From: Bacillota bacterium | Lineage (GTDB): Bacteria > Bacillota_I > Bacilli_A > RFN20 > CAG-826 | Assembly: GCA_016872075.1 (NCBI GenBank) | Contig: VHBF01000017.1 | Coordinates: 1 to 8,862, forward strand | DNA length: 8,862 bases | Direction of reading: 5' to 3' | Shown here: in pieces, positions 1-4,992 of the stretch | How positions within the stretch are numbered: the first letter of the stretch is position 1 | Layout of the letters: each line of letters begins with the position of its first letter | Notes under the pieces: generated by a model | Database searches by the model: none | Told to the model about the DNA's origin: nothing | What the model saw: the letters and a program-made list of their open reading frames with translations, nothing else | Made by a program: the position numbers and the translations under genes

Positions 1-548
1 TGTTAAGAATTATTGCAGGCAAATTTCGCTCTAGAAAACTTTTCCAACCACCGTTATCGATTACTCGTTCTACCAAAGACCGCGTAAGAGAAGCGGTATT
101 TTCGGCAATCGGTAGTAAAGTAGAGAATGCAACCGTTCTTGATTTATTTGCCGGATCAGGAGCTTATGGCTTGGAAGCGGCATCTCGTGGTGCAAGCTTC
201 ATTTATTTGAATGACCAACATCAAGAGGCTATCAAAGTGATGCAAGCAAACATCTTAAGTCTGAAAGTTGAGCAAACCAAGGTTTCTCAATTAGATGCTT
301 TAGAATTTATTCGAAGGGCGATTGATAATCATTTCAAATTCGATATTGCCTTCTTCGACCCTCCTTATGCATATACTTATTTTCAAGATCTCTTATCTCA
401 ATTTGTAAAGGGAAACCTCTTAAATGCTGGAGGAATCATCGTTTATGAGAATGAATCGGAAGTTCATCATCTCAACGAAGACAAATTTATCGTAAAGTCT
501 TATAATTACGGTAGAACCTTTGTTCATATTGGTTGGAAAAAAGAATGA
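1..548 (+). CDS. rsmD: 16S rRNA (guanine966-N2)-methyltransferase RsmD (first base of the start codon outside the window)
   Basis: RsmD is an AdoMet-dependent methyltransferase that modifies G966 (E. coli numbering) of 16S rRNA during small-subunit assembly in the cytoplasm. The window opens on TG followed by TTA AGA ATT ATT GCA GGC, reading (M)LRIIAGKFRSRKL, the family's usual N-terminus. Only the first base of the start codon is therefore missing and the protein would be 182 residues, normal for RsmD. Visible motifs are the RSTKDRVREAVF segment (about 23-34), the AdoMet-binding loop VLDLFAGSGAYGLEA (46-60) and the catalytic DPPY (120-123). The TGA stop overlaps the coaD start as ATGA, so the two genes are probably co-transcribed and translationally coupled. 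This rsmD-coaD order is common in Bacillota. The TGA stop, with Trp written only as TGG, argues for the standard code. Confidence 0.95.
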   Translation, partial: LRIIAGKFRSRKLFQPPLSITRSTKDRVREAVFSAIGSKVENATVLDLFAGSGAYGLEAASRGASFIYLNDQHQEAIKVMQANILSLKVEQTKVSQLDALEFIRRAIDNHFKFDIAFFDPPYAYTYFQDLLSQFVKGNLLNAGGIIVYENESEVHHLNEDKFIVKSYNYGRTFVHIGWKKE

Positions 549-1039
549 AAATTGCAATTTATCCAGGTAGTTTTGATCCCATTACAAACGGTCATATCGA
601 TATTTTAAATCGAGCTTTAAAAATTTTCGACCAAGTGATTTTATTATTAGCGGTCAATCCAAATAAAGTAAGTACATTCACCCTTGAAGATCGAAAATTA
701 ATGCTAAAAGATATTGCAAAACAATATGGGTCGCAAAAGGTATTGGTCGATATTACCGATGGTTTAACCATCCGTTACGCTCAATCCAAAGCCGCTATTG
801 CCTTGGTTAGAGGTTTAAGAACAGTACCTGATTTTGAATTTGAACATGATATTTTTTCTGGCAATCAATTGATAGATGCCAATATTGAAATGGTTTTTTT
901 TATGGCAAAACAACCCCATCAAATCATTTCTTCAAGTCTCATTAAACAGCTGTATTTAAACCAAGTAGATATTTCTACCTTAGTTCCCCACGCTGTCTTA
1001 CCATATTTTAAGAAATTAAAAATTAACGTAAAGCAATAA
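545..1039 (+). CDS. coaD: Pantetheine-phosphate adenylyltransferase (CoaD/PPAT)
   Basis: CoaD joins AMP from ATP to 4'-phosphopantetheine, giving dephospho-CoA, the fourth step of cytoplasmic coenzyme A synthesis. The 164-residue protein matches the usual length. It begins MKIAIYPGSFDPITNGHIDI, with the nucleotidyltransferase motif TNGH at 14-17, RGLR at 89-92, and the C-terminal ISSSLIK motif at 128-134. A TTG at 533 is in frame and would add four residues. The ATG at 545 is preferred because MKIAIYPGSFDP is the conserved N-terminus and gives the ATGA overlap with rsmD. The upstream ribosome site is weak (GAAAAAAG), which fits coupling to rsmD translation. The last 17 bases overlap the 3' end of the convergent pgeF gene, so no terminator fits between the two genes. 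Confidence 0.96.
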   Translation: MKIAIYPGSFDPITNGHIDILNRALKIFDQVILLLAVNPNKVSTFTLEDRKLMLKDIAKQYGSQKVLVDITDGLTIRYAQSKAAIALVRGLRTVPDFEFEHDIFSGNQLIDANIEMVFFMAKQPHQIISSSLIKQLYLNQVDISTLVPHAVLPYFKKLKINVKQ

Positions 1040-1796
1040 AAGAAATGTGTCGACCTGTTTTTTGATTTCTTTCATATGAAAAATAGTCTTTTGGGTTGGA
1101 GTAGGTATCCAAATTACTAACATGGATAGACCTTGGTGAAAGACCTGCGTCAACTAATTGAAGGTAATTGAGCAGTGGAATATCTAAAAAATATTGGTTA
1201 CCTATTTTCTTGATGATTTCTTTAAATTTTGAATTTTTTTGTAGTAATTCATGGGTTCGATTTTGGGAAATTGGGTGGTGGGCAAAATCTAAGGAAGGCC
1301 CTAAATAGGCAATTAAATCGAGGGGATTGATTTTCATTTCTTGCTTCAATTGATCGATGGCAATTTTACTGATACCTTCAAGGCTTCCAGGGGTTCCAGC
1401 ATGAATGATTGCAATTAAATCTTTGGTTTTATGGGTAATAAAGACCGGCACACAATCCGCATGAAAAATACCTAACATCAATTTTTTTTCAGTGGTATAA
1501 AGTGCATCGGCTACAATTCCATCATTGAAGACGTGATTGCCTTTTCCAGCATCTTTTTTATCAACGCGTTTTAGTACGGTGCTGTGCGACTGATAGGTCA
1601 AAACCATTTGGGATCTTGGAATATTCACTATTTTAGAAAACGCATCACGATTCATTTCCACTTTTTTTTCATCATCTCCAGTATGAAATGCTAAATTTAA
1701 GGATTGATATTCACCTGTAGAATATCCTCCATGTCTCGTGGTGGTACCAGCAACAAGGTTCGGTTTTTGAATAGCGTACCAGAATCGATTTTCCAT
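1023..1796 (-). CDS. pgeF: PgeF/YlmD-type laccase-domain protein (purine nucleoside phosphorylase / multicopper-oxidase-like, DUF152)
   Basis: This belongs to the YfiH/YlmD family, members of which act as metal-dependent purine nucleoside phosphorylases or adenosine deaminases and in some bacteria relate to peptidoglycan editing. The 257 residues are a normal length. Visible motifs are TTTRHGGYSTGEY (18-30), SLNLAFHTGDD (32-42), QSH with probable ligand H71, FHADCVPVF with C115, IHAG with H132, GPS (166-168) and FSYERNQKTGR (239-249). H71, C115 and H132 fit the family's His-Cys-His metal site. Two places are unusual: the common HAGWRG reads HAGTPG, and the segment after GPS lacks the usual cysteines. 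The ATG at 1796 sits close to the conserved N-terminus and has no spaced Shine-Dalgarno sequence. A TATAAT lies exactly 7 bases upstream, so the mRNA may be leaderless. The 3' end overlaps coaD by 17 bases. Confidence 0.88.
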   Translation of the reverse strand: MENRFWYAIQKPNLVAGTTTRHGGYSTGEYQSLNLAFHTGDDEKKVEMNRDAFSKIVNIPRSQMVLTYQSHSTVLKRVDKKDAGKGNHVFNDGIVADALYTTEKKLMLGIFHADCVPVFITHKTKDLIAIIHAGTPGSLEGISKIAIDQLKQEMKINPLDLIAYLGPSLDFAHHPISQNRTHELLQKNSKFKEIIKKIGNQYFLDIPLLNYLQLVDAGLSPRSIHVSNLDTYSNPKDYFSYERNQKTGRHISFIALR

Positions 1797-1803
1797 CTTT
1801 TAT

Positions 1804-1832
1804 ATTATACAAAAAAACGTTACCATTCGGAA
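1804..1832 (-). promoter_or_regulatory. Promoter of pgeF, very close to the start codon
   Basis: On the minus strand a perfect -10 box, TATAAT (1804-1809), has a poor -35 candidate, TTCCGA (1827-1832, three of six matches), 17 bases upstream. Only seven bases (ATAAAAG) separate the -10 box from the pgeF ATG, so transcription should begin at or within a base or two of the start codon. The -35 region and spacer coincide with the terminator hairpin and T-run of the upstream thioredoxin-like gene. Confidence 0.6.
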
Positions 1833-1839
1833 ACGTTTT
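1811..1839 (-). terminator. Rho-independent terminator of the thioredoxin-like gene
   Basis: Read on the minus strand, the arms AAAACGTT and AACGTTTT (1832-1839 and 1814-1821) extend inward, past one A-A mismatch, to a CC/GG pair around a four-base loop. A run of seven T follows (1811-1817). It lies 27 bases past the stop codon of the gene ending at 1866. The stem is AT-rich, so its strength is uncertain, but hairpin plus T-run is the classic form. Confidence 0.72.
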
Positions 1840-1865
1840 AGAATCAATTTAGGATGATAAAAGTT

Positions 1866-2654
1866 TTAATTTAATTCGAATTGATTGCGATGCATCCAGG
1901 CATCAGACAAGGTAACAGCCTTATCATACAAATTAGCGCCAGGAATGGAGATCAGCAATTCCGAAATGCCTTCTTCTGGACTATTTTCAGATAAGTCATA
2001 CATAATTGCCGTTGGTGTGGAGATTGCATTTTTTTCGCCACTTTCAAGGGATTCAATTTGGGTTTCGTTTATTTGACCATTCACCTTATATGCAGAGTTT
2101 CTTGCAACTTCCGCTGTCCGTTCTAAAAAATCGGTGTTTCTTAAAAGTAAACGTTCGAAAGGTGTGGTTGTGTCGTCTTCAGGATAGTCATAGGTTTCAT
2201 CAATAAAAATGGTGTAAAACTTAAAGGTGCCAAATTGTTCCTTGGTAACAGGGGTAATCGAATCCGTTTCTTGAGTCCCATAATATCGAGAAGTATTGTC
2301 TAAAAGTTCCTTGATACCTGGTTGTGCATCTTTACAGAATTGGCAATCTTTTTGAACAAACACGAGCATAAATTTTTCGCCAAATTCATTAGAATTATCC
2401 ATCATTGCATCAATGAGTTTTTGCGCATCAGATTCTTCTTCGCCTTCTAATTTCTTTTGATAATTACGATAATAACTTTCAGGGCTGTTGATGCTTTCAG
2501 CAATGCCATTAACCCATTCGGTAATGGTCGGAATGGAAAAAATGATAGCAAAAATAGTACCAACGATTAACAGAGGTTGAATCCAGGCTGTTTCCTTGAT
2601 CCAATTCCATAATCCTCCAAAAATCTTTCCAAAAAACGTGCCGATTGGTTTCAT
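1866..2654 (-). CDS. Membrane-anchored thioredoxin-like protein with a CxxC motif (hypothetical)
   Basis: I do not recognise a named family. The 262-residue protein has one hydrophobic segment (about 25-44) preceded by basic residues and followed by an acidic region. By the positive-inside rule this puts the C-terminal domain outside the cytoplasm. The domain looks like a thioredoxin fold: a beta strand ending in C104-Q-F-C107 (FMLVFVQKDCQFC), a helix, a strand around FKFYTIFIDET (144-154), a helical insert, then STPTAIMYD with a likely cis-proline at P214. C104 and C107 are the only cysteines, as expected for a redox pair. Possible roles are thiol-disulfide exchange or reduction of surface proteins, but the partner is unknown. 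ATG 2654 is chosen because GGAGGT (2661-2666) lies six bases upstream. The gene has its own candidate promoter and terminator, so it is probably monocistronic. It is divergent from the YitT-family gene. Confidence 0.8.
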   Translation of the reverse strand: MKPIGTFFGKIFGGLWNWIKETAWIQPLLIVGTIFAIIFSIPTITEWVNGIAESINSPESYYRNYQKKLEGEEESDAQKLIDAMMDNSNEFGEKFMLVFVQKDCQFCKDAQPGIKELLDNTSRYYGTQETDSITPVTKEQFGTFKFYTIFIDETYDYPEDDTTTPFERLLLRNTDFLERTAEVARNSAYKVNGQINETQIESLESGEKNAISTPTAIMYDLSENSPEEGISELLISIPGANLYDKAVTLSDAWMHRNQFELN

Positions 2655-2689
2655 TTGATAACCTCCAGTGAATCACGAATAGCACGTTA

Positions 2690-2718
2690 ATCTTATCAAA
2701 TTGTTTCAGTATCTTCAA
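2690..2718 (-). promoter_or_regulatory. Candidate promoter of the thioredoxin-like gene
   Basis: On the minus strand TTGAAG (2713-2718) and TAAGAT (2690-2695) are 17 bases apart. TGA directly precedes the second hexamer, giving an extended -10 form (TGnTAAGAT). Each hexamer matches the consensus at four of six positions. The expected start near 2683 would give a leader of about 29 bases carrying the GGAGGT ribosome site. Confidence 0.45.
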
Positions 2719-2756
2719 TATAAATTACTTCTAAACCAATAATTTATAAAATAGGG

Positions 2757-2762
2757 TATAAT
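2757..2762 (+). promoter_or_regulatory. -10 box of the YitT-family gene
   Basis: A perfect TATAAT preceded by GGG lies 25 bases before the ATG. No convincing -35 hexamer is seen 16-18 bases upstream. Transcription from here would leave a leader of about 19 bases that still contains the AAAGGTGG ribosome site at 2774-2781. The promoter is therefore conventional, unlike those of pgeF and the gene at 4993. Confidence 0.5.
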
Positions 2763-2787
2763 TTCTTCGGTTTAAAGGTGGTTCAAT

Positions 2788-3768
2788 ATGAATAAAATGA
2801 CACAAAAATTTCAAAACTGGTTAAATACTTATCCAAAGCTCAAAACCATTCTGGAAAATATTGGCATCTTCCTCGTATCTTGTATTTCTTCATTGTTAGC
2901 TGCGTACATTTTCCGATCATTTATCGTGCCAGCAGGTAATCCATTACCGACGCCGTTAATTACAGGTGGGGTATCTGGTGTTTCACAAATCTTTAATCGC
3001 CTTTTTGATTTACTGAATCTTTTTAATCAGATTGAAAACCGTACGATGCAAGCTATTCTTTATTTCATTTTTAATATTCCAATTTTTATTCTTGCATTTA
3101 CCAAAATTGGCAAAAGATTTGCGATTTTCTCATTCATTAATGTCATTACGACCTCCATTTTCATTGAAATTATTCCTCATGATTGGACCCAATTGATTAC
3201 AATTTCAGATGACCTACTTTCTCGCGCAATCATTGCAGGGTGTATCCAAGGTATTGCCAGTTCTCTAGCATATTTAATGGATATTTCAAACGGTGGCATG
3301 GATGTAATCACGGTTTATTTTGCGAATGTCAAGTCCACTTCCGTAGGAAAATATGCCTTCACCTTTAATGTCACCATCTATTTTTTCTTTACCATCCTTT
3401 ACCTCTTGAATACGGAATCCTCAACCGGGGCATTAAATGCAGTCATTTTTTCAGTGATTTATTCATTTACAACTTCAAGAGTTGTCGATGCAATTAATAT
3501 CAGAAACAAGAAGACACAATTACAGATTGTAACCTCCAGAACCGATTTACCAAAAATCTTAATGGAAAAATTCTTTCATGGGTGCACGGTTGTACAGGCT
3601 AAAGGTGGCTACACCAATTCAGTAAAATATATTGTTTATATGGTGGTATCAAGTCGAGAAGTTCCTGAAGTGGTTCGACATATTCGGCAAGTTGATCCTG
3701 AATCTTTTATTGATGAATCGCCTTCGCATCAGGTTTACGGTAAATTTTTCATTAAACCAATTAAATAA
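2788..3768 (+). CDS. YitT family membrane protein (DUF161 plus C-terminal DUF2179)
   Basis: YitT-family proteins are polytopic inner-membrane proteins of Bacillota and Mollicutes, with a cytosolic C-terminal DUF2179 domain. Their transported substrate is not established. The 326 residues show hydrophobic segments at about 24-48, 55-76, 88-107, 110-130, 143-163, 188-207 and 215-235. Family signatures include FIVPAGNPLPTPLITGGVSG (45-64), NIPIFILAFTKIG (96-108) and the SNGGMDVI segment (167-174). Relatives commonly have T where this protein has M171. DUF2179 covers about 243-322 and contains HGCTVVQAKGGYT (264-276), the family's R/HGxT...GxY pattern. The first ATG is chosen because AAAGGTGG (2774-2781) sits six bases upstream, whereas the in-frame ATG at 2797 would be too far away. 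The TAA stop directly abuts the stop of the convergent phosphodiesterase gene. Confidence 0.9.
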   Translation: MNKMTQKFQNWLNTYPKLKTILENIGIFLVSCISSLLAAYIFRSFIVPAGNPLPTPLITGGVSGVSQIFNRLFDLLNLFNQIENRTMQAILYFIFNIPIFILAFTKIGKRFAIFSFINVITTSIFIEIIPHDWTQLITISDDLLSRAIIAGCIQGIASSLAYLMDISNGGMDVITVYFANVKSTSVGKYAFTFNVTIYFFFTILYLLNTESSTGALNAVIFSVIYSFTTSRVVDAINIRNKKTQLQIVTSRTDLPKILMEKFFHGCTVVQAKGGYTNSVKYIVYMVVSSREVPEVVRHIRQVDPESFIDESPSHQVYGKFFIKPIK

Positions 3769-4797
3769 TTAATTTTGATAACTACTTAAGACTGATTGTA
3801 ATAAACTTGGTCGATCCGTCATAATGCCATCGACACCTTTTTCAATTAATTCACGCATGGTGGTTTCATCATTGATGGTCCAATAATGGACTGCAATGTT
3901 GTGCATGTGTGCAGTATTAATGAGTAAGTCAGTCGTTAAAGAAAGTCCTAATTGTTCAGTAGGAAGTTGAAAGGCGGCTACGGGTTCGCTGTAAAACACA
4001 CTCGTTAATGTCGTTTGCATAATGAAAAAAGAGAGCACACCATTAAATTCAGGTGAGAACATAAGTTGCTTGTGGGTGGTTGACTTTAAACGATTCAATT
4101 CCTCGTATACTTCTTGATGAAAGCTGGCGAGGATGATTCGTTGATAGGTTTGATATTCTTCGCTTAATGCATCCATTAACTCAATCACTTTTTCAAGTGC
4201 ATCCAACCCGATCTCACCGGTCTGTTTAATTTCAACATTTATAAGATTGTTAGGAAATTGAATAATTAATTCCTCTAAGGTCGAGACCAGAAATTTGGAC
4301 GGATGCCTTGGTTCAATCCCTACAGGATAATTGATATCAAGTGGCGAAACCTCTTGTCCTAAATAGTTGGTGTATTTGATAAAGGTGTTGGTTAGGTTGT
4401 AACCATTGGCTCCAGAAATAGGATTATGGTAACCAAAATCAATTTCGTTTTCGACTAAGTCGGCATAATTCGTTTCAATGACATCAGCATTCGTTAAATT
4501 TGTCTTTTGATCCAATGAACGGTCATGAGACAAAATAATTACCCCATCTTTTGTAAGGTTAACATCCGTTTCAAGCATGACTGATTGATTAAGGCTGTAA
4601 GCGTGATAATAAGCTTCTAAGGTGTTATCAGGAAATTCTTGATTACCGCCTCCATGTGCGATCAGTAGTGGAAGCTCGCCTTGAGCGACCCGGAGTGGGT
4701 TGAGACCGTTAAAGTTTTGCGGTCTTGGAAAAACAGTAATAAGTCCAAAAACAATTAAAATGGTTCCAAATAGTTGTCTTTTTTTAATTTTTTTCAT
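3769..4797 (-). CDS. Membrane-anchored glycerophosphodiester phosphodiesterase (GDPD family)
   Basis: GDPD enzymes hydrolyse glycerophosphodiesters from lipid or polyol-phosphate polymer turnover to sn-glycerol-3-phosphate and an alcohol. The 342-residue protein has a basic N-terminus and a hydrophobic segment (about 9-23), so the catalytic domain is probably anchored outside the membrane. Visible motifs are AHGGG with H48, E54, FPDNT (55-59), LETDVNLTKDG with E76 and D78, SHD with H91, NVEIK with E189 and K191, and near the C-terminus HYWTINDE and GVDGIMTDRP. These cover the metal-binding and acid/base residues of a TIM-barrel GDPD. The HRG of many homologues reads HGG here, and PENT reads PDNT. 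A long insertion (about 93-188) separates the HD and EIK motifs. The ATG lies nine bases past the CCA end of tRNA-Ser(CGA), and the ribosome site AGGA begins on the tRNA's terminal A, so the gene is probably expressed from the tRNA promoter. Confidence 0.92.
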   Translation of the reverse strand: MKKIKKRQLFGTILIVFGLITVFPRPQNFNGLNPLRVAQGELPLLIAHGGGNQEFPDNTLEAYYHAYSLNQSVMLETDVNLTKDGVIILSHDRSLDQKTNLTNADVIETNYADLVENEIDFGYHNPISGANGYNLTNTFIKYTNYLGQEVSPLDINYPVGIEPRHPSKFLVSTLEELIIQFPNNLINVEIKQTGEIGLDALEKVIELMDALSEEYQTYQRIILASFHQEVYEELNRLKSTTHKQLMFSPEFNGVLSFFIMQTTLTSVFYSEPVAAFQLPTEQLGLSLTTDLLINTAHMHNIAVHYWTINDETTMRELIEKGVDGIMTDRPSLLQSVLSSYQN

Positions 4798-4806
4798 AAA
4801 TTTTCC

Positions 4807-4897
4807 TGGCGGAGAAAGAGGGATTTGAACCCTCGCGAGACTTGCGCCTCCTATCAGTTTTCGAAACTGACCCCTTCAGCCACTTGGGTATTTCTCC
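4807..4897 (-). tRNA. tRNA-Ser (anticodon CGA), CCA encoded
   Basis: This is a class II tRNA with a long variable arm. On the minus strand the acceptor arms GGAGAAA (4891-4897) and TTTCTCC (4811-4817) pair fully and are followed by discriminator G and an encoded CCA (4807-4809). The anticodon stem TCAGT/ACTGA closes the loop TTCGAAA, with anticodon CGA at 4861-4863, which reads UCG. The T arm is GAGGG-TTCAAAT-CCCTC (4818-4834), and the D arm carries CCCAAGTGGCTGAAGGGG. The variable arm occupies 4835-4853. The GDPD gene starts nine bases downstream, giving an apparent tRNA-mRNA transcript. Confidence 0.96.
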
Positions 4898-4906
4898 GTG
4901 AGAGAA

Positions 4907-4935
4907 ATTATACACGATTTCACACTGCATTTCAT
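4907..4935 (-). promoter_or_regulatory. Promoter of tRNA-Ser(CGA) and probably of the GDPD gene
   Basis: On the minus strand ATGAAA (4930-4935, four of six matches) and a perfect TATAAT (4907-4912) are 17 bases apart. Transcription would start near 4900, about three bases before the tRNA 5' end. No other promoter can fit between the tRNA and the GDPD start, so the same promoter probably drives both. Confidence 0.65.
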
Positions 4936-4956
4936 TGAACCATTAGTTAAAAAAAG

Positions 4957-4985
4957 TTGTTAGGATTAAGAGGGAAAGGTATAAT
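4957..4985 (+). promoter_or_regulatory. Promoter of the degenerate GGDEF-EAL / proS unit
   Basis: TTGTTA (4957-4962, four of six matches) and a perfect TATAAT (4980-4985) are 17 bases apart. The -10 box ends exactly seven bases (TTGAAGG) before the ATG at 4993, so the predicted start site falls on or next to the start codon. It lies back to back with the tRNA-Ser promoter in a 95-base divergent region. No riboswitch or T-box leader can fit here. Confidence 0.7.
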
Positions 4986-4992
4986 TTGAAGG

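Noticed and set aside
533..544. TTG start adding four residues to CoaD
   Set aside because: The conserved N-terminus begins at the ATG at 545, which also gives the ATGA overlap with rsmD.
1039..1072. Inverted repeat AAAGAAAT / ATTTCTTT just past the coaD stop as a terminator
   Set aside because: The stem is only AT-rich, the loop is 18 bases, and no uninterrupted T-run follows on either strand. It also lies inside pgeF codons.
1885..2206. Plus-strand open frames opposite the thioredoxin-like gene
   Set aside because: They lack ribosome sites and recognisable motifs, and the minus-strand frame has a membrane segment, a CxxC motif, a promoter and a terminator.
4898..4992. T-box or other riboswitch leader ahead of the unit containing proS
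   Set aside because: The region is only 95 bases and is filled by two divergent promoters. The predicted transcript begins at the start codon, leaving no leader.
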